From Mycobacterium neglectum (GTDB lineage: Bacteria; Actinomycetota; Actinomycetes; Mycobacteriales; Mycobacteriaceae): a stretch of DNA of 51,035 nucleotides. The stretch lies in contig NZ_NVQE01000040.1 in the NCBI RefSeq assembly GCF_002591975.1, positions 1 to 51,035 of the forward strand, given 5' to 3'. Both the position numbers and the translations under genes were made by a program. Shown piece after piece: positions 9,127 through 16,691 of the stretch (positions are counted from its first letter, which is position 1; each line of letters begins with the position of its first letter). The notes below the pieces were generated by a model. It was not told the DNA's origin. It saw only the letters and a list, made by a program, of their open reading frames with translations, and made no database searches.

Positions 9127-9162
9127 CGGCGGAAGATGATCGCGATGGGCAATGGGAGGCGA

Positions 9163-9789
9163 TCAGCGGGACGACGCCTGCGGCTTAACCCAACGCCACT
9201 GTCGGGTGGAGCATTCCTGGGCATCGGGCAAGCGATCCCGCACTGCCGCAACAACACCCGGCCACCACTGCTCGTCATAGTCATCGCCGGATAGCCAACC
9301 AGCCGGTGCCACCTTCGGTAGCCAGCCGTCGATGTCGGCGAGCACGCTGTCGTACTCATGGCGGGCGTCGAGGTGTACCCAGGCCAGGGACCCGTCGGCG
9401 AAGAGCGCCGCCGCCGCTGGTGACGGGCTGACCAAGAGGTGCACCCGGTCGGCGAACCCGCACGCGAGGACGTTGCGGTGCAACTGCCCGGCGAGGGTGC
9501 CGCCACCGTCGGCGACGGCAGCGGCATGAGAGTCCTTGGCCGCGGTGCCCTCACGTCCGCTGCCGCGGCAGGAGTCGACTCCGACCACGGTGTACTCACG
9601 ATTCGACTTGTTCACCACCTCGGCGAGCGAACACAGACTGCGGCCAAGGTAGGAGCCGACCTCGACGAACGTGCTGCCTTCTGCGAAGGTCGTCACGGCC
9701 TCCTCCTGCAGGTCGCGCCAGCCGAACCAACCGTGAATCTGCGACCAGTGCGTTATCGGTGCAGTGCGGTCGTCGGCAGGTGAACTCAC
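9163..9789 (-). CDS. Class I SAM-dependent methyltransferase (Methyltransf_24 type)
   Basis: A 208-residue protein whose central part shows SAM motif I (STFVEVGSYLGRSLCSLAE), an acidic residue after beta-strand 2 (VVGVDSCRG) and a DARHEYDSVLADIDGWLP segment typical of Methyltransf_24/CmcI-like O-methyltransferases. The GTG start at 9789 (VSSPADDRTAP) is preferred: GGAAAGGG lies upstream, and the truncated paralogue at 22004-22198 begins with ATG at exactly the same codon. The substrate is unknown. The 533 bp between this gene and position 10322 contain no gene or motif that I can support. Confidence 0.82.
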   Translation of the reverse strand: MSSPADDRTAPITHWSQIHGWFGWRDLQEEAVTTFAEGSTFVEVGSYLGRSLCSLAEVVNKSNREYTVVGVDSCRGSGREGTAAKDSHAAAVADGGGTLAGQLHRNVLACGFADRVHLLVSPSPAAAALFADGSLAWVHLDARHEYDSVLADIDGWLPKVAPAGWLSGDDYDEQWWPGVVAAVRDRLPDAQECSTRQWRWVKPQASSR

Positions 9790-10322
9790 GAGTTCCAGCC
9801 CTTTCCCGGACGGTGCATGACGGAGGGTAGCTTCGCCGCAGTGTCGCCGACACGACCGCGAAATGGCAATGCGGCATTTCACACGGCAATCGACACAACA
9901 ACATCAACGGCATGCCGCCTGGCGAGGCACCACAGGATCCTGTCCATGTCCATCGTCTAGGAGCCGACGGGCATCGTGGGCGCCTGCGGCATCGGTTAGT
10001 CCAGTCGTTTTGACGGACCTTGTGGTCCCCGTCGCCGCCACGTTCCCATATCGACTCCTGATCGAAGGTGCCAAGCACCTGACACGTGGGCTTCGCCACA
10101 GTAGAGGTGACATGTTGCCCGGCACACAGCCGATGCCGCGGGGCGACATTGCTTTCGTACCAAATGCGTTGAGGTGTATCGAATCTCATACGTCGCAGGT
10201 TGCTTTACACAGATTTAACAAGGACCATTGAGCTGGTCGGCTCAGCGGGCGATCCCCGTCACCCGACACCAAGCGCCGTCAAGGCCCCCGAGATCCGGGT
10301 GTAATCAAGGAGTTGAAAAGGA

Positions 10323-10466
10323 ATGTCCATCACGCAGTACCGCGCCAACGCCAAGCGGGCAAGAGAACGGCGCCGCCTCTACGCGCGGATCAACAGCCTC
10401 CCCAATTCAACGGTTCGCGAGGAACTGTTGGCGATTGCCCAGCGCCATGAAATCGCACATCGCTGA
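10323..10466 (+). CDS. Small basic protein, 47 residues, function unknown
   Basis: ATG at 10323 is preceded by AAGGAGTTGAAAAGG, a good ribosome-binding site. The 47-residue product starts MSITQYRANAKRARERRR and ends LLAIAQRHEIAHR. It is highly basic (about one third Arg/Lys/His) and probably all-helical, so it could bind nucleic acid or an acidic partner. I do not recognise a family. Support is the ribosome-binding site, a compact frame with GC-rich third positions and a clean stop. There is no obvious operon partner; a relE remnant lies downstream on the other strand. Confidence 0.55.
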   Translation: MSITQYRANAKRARERRRLYARINSLPNSTVREELLAIAQRHEIAHR

Positions 10467-10630
10467 CGCGACACCGTCGCAGTCCAGAGCCGGTGACCCA
10501 CGGGGTCGCCGGCTCTGTGGTTTCGCCGGACGCATCGGATGACACGTCCGCGGTTTCGGCCTGTCACGCCGACCGATCGCACAGATCGGTCACTCCGTCA
10601 CGCGGACACAAACCTGCACACCTACCGCTG

Positions 10631-10750
10631 CTATCGGCCACGGTAGGCGTCACCGCGCTGGAATACGCCGACGACGGTCACGCGTTGGCGCTCATCGTCA
10701 ATTCTGTAGATCACGCGGTAGGTGCCGCGGCTGGCACATCTCGACAACCG
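10631..10750 (-). pseudogene. RelE-family toxin, C-terminal remnant
   Basis: The minus frame ending at 10631 encodes ASRGTYRVIYRIDDERQ then VTVVGVFQRGDAYRGR. This is the characteristic last third of RelE/ParE-superfamily toxins (R-G-xYRV-xYxI-DD ... V..V.hR.dvY). The upstream two thirds, with the helical N-terminus, are missing: the frame before this segment shows no RelE similarity and runs into the 5' region of the DUF4174 gene. No RelB antitoxin gene is adjacent. A functional toxin is therefore unlikely. The boundaries given are those of the recognisable part. Confidence 0.6.
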
Positions 10751-10778
10751 AGATGAGTCGGTAAGGTCGAGAACTAAT

Positions 10779-11249
10779 ATGGTCGAGAAGCGCAGTGTTC
10801 GGCGATTGGCACTCACGCTCGTTGTTTTAATAACGAGCACTGCCCTCGGAGCGCCTACTGCCGCGGCCGCCGAACTCAGTGACTATCGCTGGGAGCGGCG
10901 TCCACTACTGCTGTTCGCGCCTACGGAAAACGACCCACGGCTCGTTGAAACGCTGAGCCGAATCGAGGCCAGTCGCTGTGACTTTGTCAGCCGTGACATG
11001 GTGCTTGGCCTGGTGGTAACCGACGGCAACAGCACGCTCGATGGTCACGTTATCGACGCCGATGAGTCACAGGCTTTGACGAACCAGTATGCGATTGGTG
11101 AAAACGCCTTCAGCGTGCTGTTGATCGGAAAAGACGGCGGCGAGAAACTGCGCGTCAACGAGGTACCAGATCTTCAAACGATTTATAGCGTGATCGATGG
11201 CATGCCGATGCGAAGCCGCGAGATGAATGCCGACCCAAGTCGGTGTTGA
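10779..11249 (+). CDS. Exported DUF4174 domain protein
   Basis: A 156-residue protein with a signal peptide (hydrophobic core LALTLVVLITSTALGA, probable cleavage after PTAAAA). It is followed by a DUF4174-type domain beginning LSDYRWERRPLLLFAP, then NDPRL, a central VLGLVVTDG strand and a late FSVLLIGKDGGEKLR strand, a thioredoxin-like pattern without a CxxC. Function is unknown in the family. The start at 10779 is chosen for the signal peptide. The next gene starts 10 bp after its stop, so the two are probably co-transcribed. Confidence 0.8.
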   Translation: MVEKRSVRRLALTLVVLITSTALGAPTAAAAELSDYRWERRPLLLFAPTENDPRLVETLSRIEASRCDFVSRDMVLGLVVTDGNSTLDGHVIDADESQALTNQYAIGENAFSVLLIGKDGGEKLRVNEVPDLQTIYSVIDGMPMRSREMNADPSRC

Positions 11250-11259
11250 CCCCGCGCAC

Positions 11260-11937
11260 ATGTTCAGAGGCCATCGATTACAGCGTGGGCTTGTCGGCAT
11301 CTTGTTCGCATGCTCGGCGACTCTGGTTGTGTCGTGCGGAAGCGACGGGCGATCCCCCACCGCAGACGAGACGACGAACGCGCCAGAGGCTGCTGGCTCG
11401 TCCGCCCGGGCAGTCGCGTCTGACGGGTCCGACGTCGTTCTCGTCGACCTTGGCGTGGCCGGCGAGGTAGCCACCTGGACAGCGGTCAACGACCCTGTCA
11501 TGGGCGGTATGTCCACCTCGCGGATTACGTTCGACGACGGTGGCGGCCTCGTGTTCTCGGGGGACATCTCGCTGGAGAACAATGGCGGGTTCGCCTCGGC
11601 CCGCAGTTCGCAGGACCCCGATATCGGGCGAAGAGCAATGGGCGCCAAGTCAATCCGCGTGCACGCTCTGGGCGACGGCAAGACCTACTTGTTGAAGGTG
11701 GGCACTGAAGGGCAGCCCTGGTCCTACATCCAGCGCTTCACCACCGAGGCCGCCGTGCAGCGGACATACGAACTGCCCATCGAGAGCTTCCAGCCGGTTG
11801 GCATGCGCCTCGATCCCGCACCCAACGCGCCGCAGACCCTGGATCCCTCACGCATCAGCCAGGTGTCGGTCTACATTCTCGACAAACAGCAGGGGCCCTT
11901 CGAACTCACCATCAGCGCGATTGACGCCACAGCCTGA
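11260..11937 (+). CDS. Lipoprotein with CIA30 domain
   Basis: A 225-residue lipoprotein: signal peptide with lipobox LVVSC, a Ser/Ala/Thr-rich linker, then a CIA30 (complex I intermediate-associated protein 30) beta-sandwich. The hallmark VNDPVMGGMSTS is present, and the strands QPWSYIQRFTT and YELPIESFQPV follow in order. In mitochondria CIA30 helps assemble complex I. In bacteria the domain resembles carbohydrate-binding folds and its role is open; here it would sit outside the membrane. The start at 11260 gives a normal signal peptide; an in-frame start at 11227 would overlap the DUF4174 gene. The two form a likely operon of exported proteins. Confidence 0.83.
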   Translation: MFRGHRLQRGLVGILFACSATLVVSCGSDGRSPTADETTNAPEAAGSSARAVASDGSDVVLVDLGVAGEVATWTAVNDPVMGGMSTSRITFDDGGGLVFSGDISLENNGGFASARSSQDPDIGRRAMGAKSIRVHALGDGKTYLLKVGTEGQPWSYIQRFTTEAAVQRTYELPIESFQPVGMRLDPAPNAPQTLDPSRISQVSVYILDKQQGPFELTISAIDATA

Positions 11938-12058
11938 CGACACCTCCGCAAGTGGTCTCCGCTGGCGACGACGATCTGTTCAGTCAGTCCAGCGGCAGCC
12001 CGTAGTGCTGTCAAAATTATCCAAGACAGCTCGCCGGAACGGTGCCATCGTCGGACCC

Positions 12059-12445
12059 ATGACGGAACAAACAGGCGATGTCGAAACGTTCACGCGGCTC
12101 TGTAACAACTGGGACGATGCGCTCCTCGCGAACGACGTCGATCGCATCGCCGCCTTCACCACACCGGGATGGATATTCGTATCGCAAGACGGTGTGGTTG
12201 CTGGCAGTCAGTTCTTGGCGTCTGTCGCGAGTGGCGCAGTGCTCCACGACACCTTCAGCAGCGAGGTGGTCTCAGTGGTCGACCTCGGCGACGTCGCGGT
12301 CATCGTCGCTCGGGTCGTCAACACCGGTACGTATCAAGGCGAGCGGTTCGAGAACGACGAATGGACCTCCGACGTCTTCGTACGCCGCGACGGGCGCTGG
12401 CTCTGTGAGTTGACCCACCTCACGCCGGCAAGAAAGCCCCACTGA
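12059..12445 (+). CDS. SnoaL/NTF2-like protein (DUF4440 type)
   Basis: A 128-residue protein with the NTF2-like pattern: an N-terminal helix (NNWDDALLANDVDRIAAF), a strand with a tryptophan (PGWIFVSQDG), a middle strand DVAVIVARVVNTG, and a C-terminal VFVRRDGRWLCELTHLTP typical of DUF4440. Such cone-shaped folds bind small hydrophobic ligands or act as hydrolases or isomerases; no catalytic residue can be assigned. The start MTEQTGDVETF at 12059 begins the fold. It lies 121 bp after the CIA30 gene, so co-transcription is uncertain. Confidence 0.8.
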   Translation: MTEQTGDVETFTRLCNNWDDALLANDVDRIAAFTTPGWIFVSQDGVVAGSQFLASVASGAVLHDTFSSEVVSVVDLGDVAVIVARVVNTGTYQGERFENDEWTSDVFVRRDGRWLCELTHLTPARKPH

Positions 12446-12458
12446 GTAAGACCGTCCA

Positions 12459-13355
12459 CTAGGCCATCCACGCCGTCGTCTCCGCGACCGACCGTCGCGG
12501 AGTGGCGGGACAATCGGACGCGTTCGCGGGCGCGGAGCCGAGCCGGATGAGCGTCTGTGGATAGGCTTCGGCGTCGAAGAGCTCGCACGCAAGCGCCAAT
12601 CGGTCGCGCATGTCACTGATGGGCTCGGTCAGAGCGCAGGACGCCAGTCCGAGTGCGGTGGCTGACAGCAGCAGATGGCTCAGCGCCTCTCCCGCACGCA
12701 ACCGCGAGGCATCGTCGTCGGTCTCCGTGGCAAGGACCAGCAGGGCGCCGTCGGCGGCGCCGCGGCGCGGGCCGTCGTCGAATTCGCGTCCGTATGTCAA
12801 TCGAATTGCGCCCTCCGGCAACCGCATCCAGTGGAGTTTGGGCACGACACTCATTTGGACACCGTATCGAGCGGCTCGGATGAGCAGCAGCTCGAGAGTC
12901 GACGGAGGCAGAGGTGACGCCGCGTAATCGCGTCGGTCCGACCTGCGCAGCGGGATCGCGGTTGCCAGTTCGACGACAGCGTCGGAAGGGGCGCGGTCGA
13001 TCAGCTCGAACGACGCCAGGTGGCCGTCGTCGGGAAAGCGGCGGATGCGAGCTTGCCAACCCGCCGCGGCGAAGCTCACCGAACAATGATTCAGCACGGA
13101 GCCACACCCCAGCAGTACGTTGCGCCGGTCGGCTTCGGCGTCGCCAACCCTCCGGTCCCAATCGGCGTCCAGATGTAGTCCTGCGTCGTCGACCTGCCAA
13201 CGCCAGGGCTGCGAATTGCGCACCGAGGGCGCCCACGCGGCGAGTTCCAGGACTCGATGCAGCTTGGCCGTATCGGGAAAGTCGCTTGGCAACCCGTCTC
13301 CATCGTGAGGTACCGGTGCGGGCCTGTATGGTCTCATATTCGGCAGCGGGTTCAC
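12459..13355 (-). CDS. Acg-family NAD(P)H nitroreductase-like protein
   Basis: A 298-residue member of the nitroreductase superfamily closest to mycobacterial Acg (Rv2032) and Rv3127, proteins of the dormancy regulon that hold FMN but whose reaction is unresolved. Signatures are LELAAWAPSVRNSQPWRW near the start, IPLRRSDRRDY in the middle, and EALSHLLLSATALGLASCALTEPI near the end. It is about 30 residues shorter than Acg. The start may be GTG 13355 or ATG 13337; neither has a strong ribosome-binding site. I saw no DosR box upstream, so dormancy regulation cannot be claimed. Confidence 0.85.
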   Translation of the reverse strand: MNPLPNMRPYRPAPVPHDGDGLPSDFPDTAKLHRVLELAAWAPSVRNSQPWRWQVDDAGLHLDADWDRRVGDAEADRRNVLLGCGSVLNHCSVSFAAAGWQARIRRFPDDGHLASFELIDRAPSDAVVELATAIPLRRSDRRDYAASPLPPSTLELLLIRAARYGVQMSVVPKLHWMRLPEGAIRLTYGREFDDGPRRGAADGALLVLATETDDDASRLRAGEALSHLLLSATALGLASCALTEPISDMRDRLALACELFDAEAYPQTLIRLGSAPANASDCPATPRRSVAETTAWMA

Positions 13356-13444
13356 CGGCGGCTTTGCGCTGCCCGTTCCCCTGTGTCACCTGCAAGCGTC
13401 GCCGGCGACCATTCCGGGTGGCGCGTTGCGGGAACGGCTGCCTC

Positions 13445-13579
13445 TCAGCGGATTTCGACGGGCTGCATGTTGTGCTGGGAGCGACGCTCGTAGACGTACG
13501 TCACGCCAGTCGGATACTCGACCGTGCGTTCGGGCTGCGTCGGCTGACGAGACTCGAGCCGTGAAACCTCGCGCCGCAT
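13445..13579 (-). CDS. Small hypothetical protein, 44 residues
   Basis: A short minus-strand frame from ATG 13579 to TGA 13445. It encodes a polar protein with a central VEYPTGVTYVYERRSQHN segment that has clear amino-acid bias like a beta-hairpin. It sits in a 315-bp stretch between the nitroreductase and VapC genes that otherwise holds nothing recognisable. No strong ribosome-binding site is visible, and I do not recognise a family. It may be a real small gene or the 3' remnant of a larger one. Confidence 0.35.
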   Translation of the reverse strand: MRREVSRLESRQPTQPERTVEYPTGVTYVYERRSQHNMQPVEIR

Positions 13580-13670
13580 GGGTGGGAATGCGCCCGCGTG
13601 CCAGCGAGACCGCCGACGACGCGGCGTCGAGCGCTAGTCGTTCGCGTGTCCGGGGTCGGATACGGCGTGG

Positions 13671-14108
13671 TCAGGCCAGCAGCGATTCCGGCGTGTTCCA
13701 ACGCATGCCATCGAATCGACCGAAATCGCTGTCATATGTGACGACACTCGCGCGGTGCTCGATTGCCAGCGCTGCGAGGTGGGCGTCGTTTACGAGGTTT
13801 CCGCCGGCACCCACCTGCGACAGCAAGTCGGACAGCACGTCGGGGTGTCGGGTGGTCGGGTGGACGAGCACTGCGCTCGGTGCCGCGCACCAGTCCCGGA
13901 TCTGTGCCATCGCATCCTGCGGGCTGAGCGGAGACGGAAACAAACCGTGCTTTGTGGTGAGCCGGGCGAAGGCCAGTAGTGGCACCCATGCCAACCCAAC
14001 TATGTCAGCGCCTGACAAAGCGCCGTCGAGCCAACGCCTGCTTGCTTCATGATGCTCACTCGCCGAATTCACTGCGTACAACAGGACGTTGGCGTCGACG
14101 ATTCTCAT
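13671..14108 (-). CDS. vapC: VapC family PIN-domain ribonuclease toxin
   Basis: A 145-residue PIN-domain toxin that would cleave RNA with Mg2+ or Mn2+. Acidic residues are visible at Asp5 (MRIVDANVLLYAVN), in LVNDAHLAALAIEH and in VVTYDSDFGRF. The segment WVPLLAFARLTT lacks the internal Glu of other PIN families, which fits the mycobacterial VapC subgroup. Its ATG overlaps the vapB stop by 4 bp (ATGA), indicating translational coupling. Activity would be held in check by VapB. Confidence 0.9.
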   Translation of the reverse strand: MRIVDANVLLYAVNSASEHHEASRRWLDGALSGADIVGLAWVPLLAFARLTTKHGLFPSPLSPQDAMAQIRDWCAAPSAVLVHPTTRHPDVLSDLLSQVGAGGNLVNDAHLAALAIEHRASVVTYDSDFGRFDGMRWNTPESLLA

Positions 14109-14359
14109 GCTCCCCGCCGCTGACGGCGAACGAGCTCCTCGTCTTCGAGTTCAGCGGCCAGCTGGAGCGCTCGATCCAAACTCACCGACGGGACACCCAG
14201 ATCCGCCGAGCGCGTTGCGAACGCGGCCGGCGCGGGCCTGCCCGCAGCACCGTCTCGGATCGCGTCGTTCAGAGCTTGTTTGAAGGACAATCCCCGCTCG
14301 GCCATCCGCCGCCTGATCAATGCGAGCGTGTCGTCATCGAGAGTCACCGTCGTGCGCAT
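14105..14359 (-). CDS. vapB: VapB family antitoxin
   Basis: An 84-residue antitoxin with an N-terminal ribbon-helix-helix (MRTTVTLDDDTLALIRRRM) for DNA binding and an acidic C-terminal tail (DRALQLAAELEDEELVRR) that would wrap the toxin. The start at 14359 gives the standard RHH start; an upstream in-frame start at 14392 would run through the operator. It is first in the vapBC operon, and a 16-bp palindrome lies 25 bp upstream. Confidence 0.9.
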   Translation of the reverse strand: MRTTVTLDDDTLALIRRRMAERGLSFKQALNDAIRDGAAGRPAPAAFATRSADLGVPSVSLDRALQLAAELEDEELVRRQRRGA

Positions 14360-14383
14360 ATGACAGCCTAGCATCAGTATTGA

Positions 14384-14399
14384 TGACAGCATGCTATCA
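14384..14399. promoter_or_regulatory. VapB operator-like palindrome
   Basis: TGACAGCATGCTATCA is a 16-bp palindrome with one mismatched pair. TGACAGC is repeated at 14361-14367, and TAGCAT at 14369-14374 pairs with ATGCTA at 14391-14396. The position just upstream of vapB fits conditional autorepression by the VapBC complex, which is known for this family. Binding here is inferred. Confidence 0.6.
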
Positions 14400-14616
14400 A
14401 GCGTCCGCTCCCCGAACGCTGCTCAGGATTGCGTTTCGGCTGTCGAGGTGAGTTCGTCTGCGACAAACGCGTCTGCCTGAACGTTCGGCCAACTTGCCTA
14501 GACGCGGAATGTCTGGTCGCCGCTGCAAGCCCGGCAGGATGTGGAGATTGGTCCTACTAGGCCGCGACGCGTCGCCGCGGTGCGTTACGTAGGGAGCGTC
14601 GCCGCAGTGTGTGCGG

Positions 14617-14994
14617 TCACTCCTGGGGTGGGGCCGCACCGGAGGGGATCTTGATGCCGGTCACGGTCCACGCCGACACATCGGCGAGGCGGATGCGCAG
14701 CGAGTCGTGTTCGACGACCGTACCGGCGACGTAGCAGCGGGCTTTGCGCAGGTGGAGGAAGATTCTGGGCTGCTCGGTTTCGAGCGCGCCGATACGGCCG
14801 GCGACATCGTCGGCGTCGTTCATGGAGAAGAACTTGGCAACGTACTGGCCGAAATATGAACCGGGCACCGTGATACCCGTCGCTGCGCCCCACGGCAGAT
14901 ACACCGTCACCTCGATGCCGACCGCGGCGGCCTCCGAGTCGAGGTGACGCAAGATCGTGTCCGTACCCACCGATCCGGGATTCGAGGCAGCCAT
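14617..14994 (-). CDS. Hypothetical protein, 125 residues
   Basis: A soluble protein starting MAASNPGSVGTDTILRHLDS, with a strand-rich middle (GIEVTVYLPWGAATGITVPG), a segment RIFLHLRKARCYVAGTVVEHDSLRI and a closing DVSAWTVTGIKIPSG. The alternating hydrophobic pattern suggests a small beta-barrel. I do not recognise a family or motif. The start at 14994 is taken over 15012 because the first six extra residues look non-coding; neither has a clear ribosome-binding site. It is divergent from the structured RNA at 15089. Confidence 0.6.
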   Translation of the reverse strand: MAASNPGSVGTDTILRHLDSEAAAVGIEVTVYLPWGAATGITVPGSYFGQYVAKFFSMNDADDVAGRIGALETEQPRIFLHLRKARCYVAGTVVEHDSLRIRLADVSAWTVTGIKIPSGAAPPQE

Positions 14995-15053
14995 ACGGCG
15001 ATCGTAGAACACTTTCTATCCCTGACAAGATGCAAAATCTATCGCGGCGAGGG

Positions 15054-15082
15054 TAGACATTTCCCTTTGGCGCGGATAGAGT
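15054..15082 (+). promoter_or_regulatory. SigA-type promoter for the structured RNA
   Basis: TAGACA at 15054-15059 matches TTGACA in five of six positions. It is separated by exactly 17 bp from TAGAGT at 15077-15082, which keeps the TAnnnT pattern of mycobacterial -10 elements. It would start transcription near 15089. Confidence 0.5.
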
Positions 15083-15088
15083 TCGTCG

Positions 15089-15385
15089 TGTAGCGACACA
15101 GAGGGTGATTGGCACGGGAGATGACGGAACTACCCGTGAGGTACAGAAAGGGCGGCCGCGACCTGGAGTCCGTGATGGTCGGGACAGTCGATGGCCGCTG
15201 AGAATGGCAGGTAGTAGGTAAGTGCAGTTCCCGCACAAGGAAGGAGGAGTTACCGTCGGATCGCCCGCGTTGTTCATCAGCCGGGCCGATGCCGCAGATT
15301 TCACAGCAGTATCGAAGGATGGTAGTGATCTCCTCAGGGCCGGCGCCCCCGGTGCGACTAATTCCGGGGCGCCGGCCCTTTACTG
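15089..15385 (+). ncRNA. Candidate structured small RNA of about 300 nt
   Basis: The stretch from the putative start near 15089 to the terminator forms a chain of hairpins. Hairpin A pairs ACTACC (15129-15134) with GGTAGT (15210-15215), GCGGCC (15152-15157) with GGCCGC (15193-15198), CGAC (15159-15162) with GTCG (15187-15190), and GTCC (15168-15171) with GGAC (15182-15185). Hairpin B pairs GAGGAG (15244-15249) with CTCCTC (15330-15335) and TTACC (15250-15254) with GGTAG (15321-15325), enclosing ATCGCCCG with CGGGCCGAT. A 14-bp terminator stem follows. The length, promoter and rod-like folding recall 6S-like actinobacterial RNAs such as Ms1, but I could not verify this. An overlapping frame (15222-15455) is judged fortuitous. 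A leader controlling the MerR-like gene is the alternative. Confidence 0.55.
15336..15379 (+). terminator. Strong GC-rich hairpin terminator
   Basis: AGGGCCGGCGCCCC (15336-15349) and GGGGCGCCGGCCCT (15366-15379) are perfect 14-bp complementary arms around a 16-nt loop, followed by TTACTG rather than a full T-tract. It would end the structured RNA 57 bp before the MerR-like gene, or act as an attenuator for it. Confidence 0.75.
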
Positions 15386-15435
15386 TGGGTGGGCCATTGC
15401 TTCGGGCGCCAGGCCGCCCGCCGGTCCTGTGAAAG

Positions 15436-15780
15436 GTGTTGATTCAGACGACTAGCGGTCCAGCCGGCGGTGATCCGAACGACAAGTTCGATGACGAGGA
15501 CTACCCGGCCTACAGCATGGGTAGTGCTGCCCAGATCCTCGGCACAACACCGGGATTCCTTCGAAGCCTCGACGAGGCGAACCTACTCGTTCCCCACCGC
15601 TCAGAAGGCGGACATCGTCGCTACTCACGCTATCAACTACGGGTAGCAGCCAGAGCCCGCGAACTCGTCGACCGAGGCACCGCCTTGGAGGCTGCCTGCC
15701 GCATCATCGTTCTCGAAGATCAACTCGCAGAGGCCCAAGCGCTCAACACCGAACTCCACCGTCGCCTGAACGCCCGCTAA
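15436..15780 (+). CDS. MerR-like small transcriptional regulator
   Basis: A 114-residue protein with a MerR-type winged HTH (YSMGSAAQILGTTPGFLRSL, then the wing SEGGHRRYSRYQ) and a short C-terminal coiled coil (RIIVLEDQLAEAQALNTELH). It lacks a long effector-binding domain, so it may dimerise through the coiled coil and respond to no small ligand, as HspR-like and SoxR-like truncated MerR proteins do. The start is GTG at 15436 after GAAAG; a rather acidic N-terminal extension precedes the HTH. It lies directly downstream of the terminator hairpin, so its transcription may depend on read-through. Confidence 0.75.
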   Translation: MLIQTTSGPAGGDPNDKFDDEDYPAYSMGSAAQILGTTPGFLRSLDEANLLVPHRSEGGHRRYSRYQLRVAARARELVDRGTALEAACRIIVLEDQLAEAQALNTELHRRLNAR

Positions 15781-16010
15781 ATCTGTCGCCAGCGATGCCG
15801 AGTCGGCGGACCGTGCCAAGTCTGGCGGTGCCCCGCTCCCGCGTTCACCGACTCGGGGTGGGACGTGCGGTCCCGCCAGCTCTGTGTCTGAACCAGCGGG
15901 ACCTGATGTGTGCGATGGCCGGCCACCGCACGCACTTGAATTCAAGCGTTTCCCCGCAGCCGATCGACCCAAACGTTCGGACGGACCTACGGAAGGGGGA
16001 TGATCGCGGG

Positions 16011-16691
16011 ATGACATCGCAGAACCACGCTCTTGCGCTGCGCATGGCGGAGTTGGCGCAGGTGATCGCGTTGCGCCCGATCGACGACGTGCTCGTCGAC
16101 GTCACCGCGGCCGCGAAGGAACTGATTCCCGGCGTCGACATCGCCGGTGTACTCCTCGTCGGCACAGGCGGAACCCACCAAACGCTCGCGCCCACATCCG
16201 ACCTCATGTTCGAGCTCGACGATCTGCAGATGACCACTGGCGAGGGGCCTTGCCTGCAGGCCGCGCTGGACGAGGTCGTGATCCGCACCGACGACTTCCG
16301 CGACGAGCCACGCTTTCCCCACTACGCCCCCAAGGTCGCTGAGCTCGGCCTTCGCAGCGCACTGTCGCTCAAGTTGTACACCGCCGACCGCACCGCGGGC
16401 GCGCTGAACCTGTTCGGATATGAGCCGAATCTGTGGGACACCGAGGCCGAAACCATCGGGATGGTGCTCGCCGCGCATGCCGCCGCAGCGATCCTGGCGA
16501 CCCGCGAAGGCGATCAACTCAATTCGGCGCTGTCCACGCGCGACCGGATCGGCCAGGCCAAAGGCATCCTCATGGAACGCTACAAAGTCGACGACGTCCG
16601 CGCATTCGCCATGCTTCGACAACTGTCTCAAGACACCAACACCAAGCTCGTCGACATCGCACAGCGCGTCATCGACACACGCGCGGATTGA
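16011..16691 (+). CDS. GAF and ANTAR domain antitermination regulator
   Basis: A 226-residue regulator with an N-terminal GAF sensor domain (about 30-160, with TGEGPCLQAALDE) and a C-terminal ANTAR RNA-binding domain (STRDRIGQAKGILMERYKV ... MLRQLSQDTNTKLVDIA). ANTAR proteins bind paired hairpins in nascent RNA and prevent termination. The start at 16011 follows GGAAGGGGG; the in-frame region upstream to 15795 lacks a ribosome-binding site. It is close to the strong hairpins at 15129-15379, but whether it acts on them is speculation. The 346 bp after it (16692-17037) hold nothing I can name. Confidence 0.88.
   Translation: MTSQNHALALRMAELAQVIALRPIDDVLVDVTAAAKELIPGVDIAGVLLVGTGGTHQTLAPTSDLMFELDDLQMTTGEGPCLQAALDEVVIRTDDFRDEPRFPHYAPKVAELGLRSALSLKLYTADRTAGALNLFGYEPNLWDTEAETIGMVLAAHAAAAILATREGDQLNSALSTRDRIGQAKGILMERYKVDDVRAFAMLRQLSQDTNTKLVDIAQRVIDTRAD

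Noticed and set aside
9790..10322. 533-bp stretch searched for insertion-sequence or gene remnants
   Set aside because: No terminal repeats, transposase motifs or coding pattern that could be supported.
15222..15455. Plus-strand frame of 77 codons with a GTG start after the structured region
   Set aside because: It runs through both arms of hairpin B and the perfect terminator stem, so its sequence is explained by RNA structure. The product has no recognisable features.
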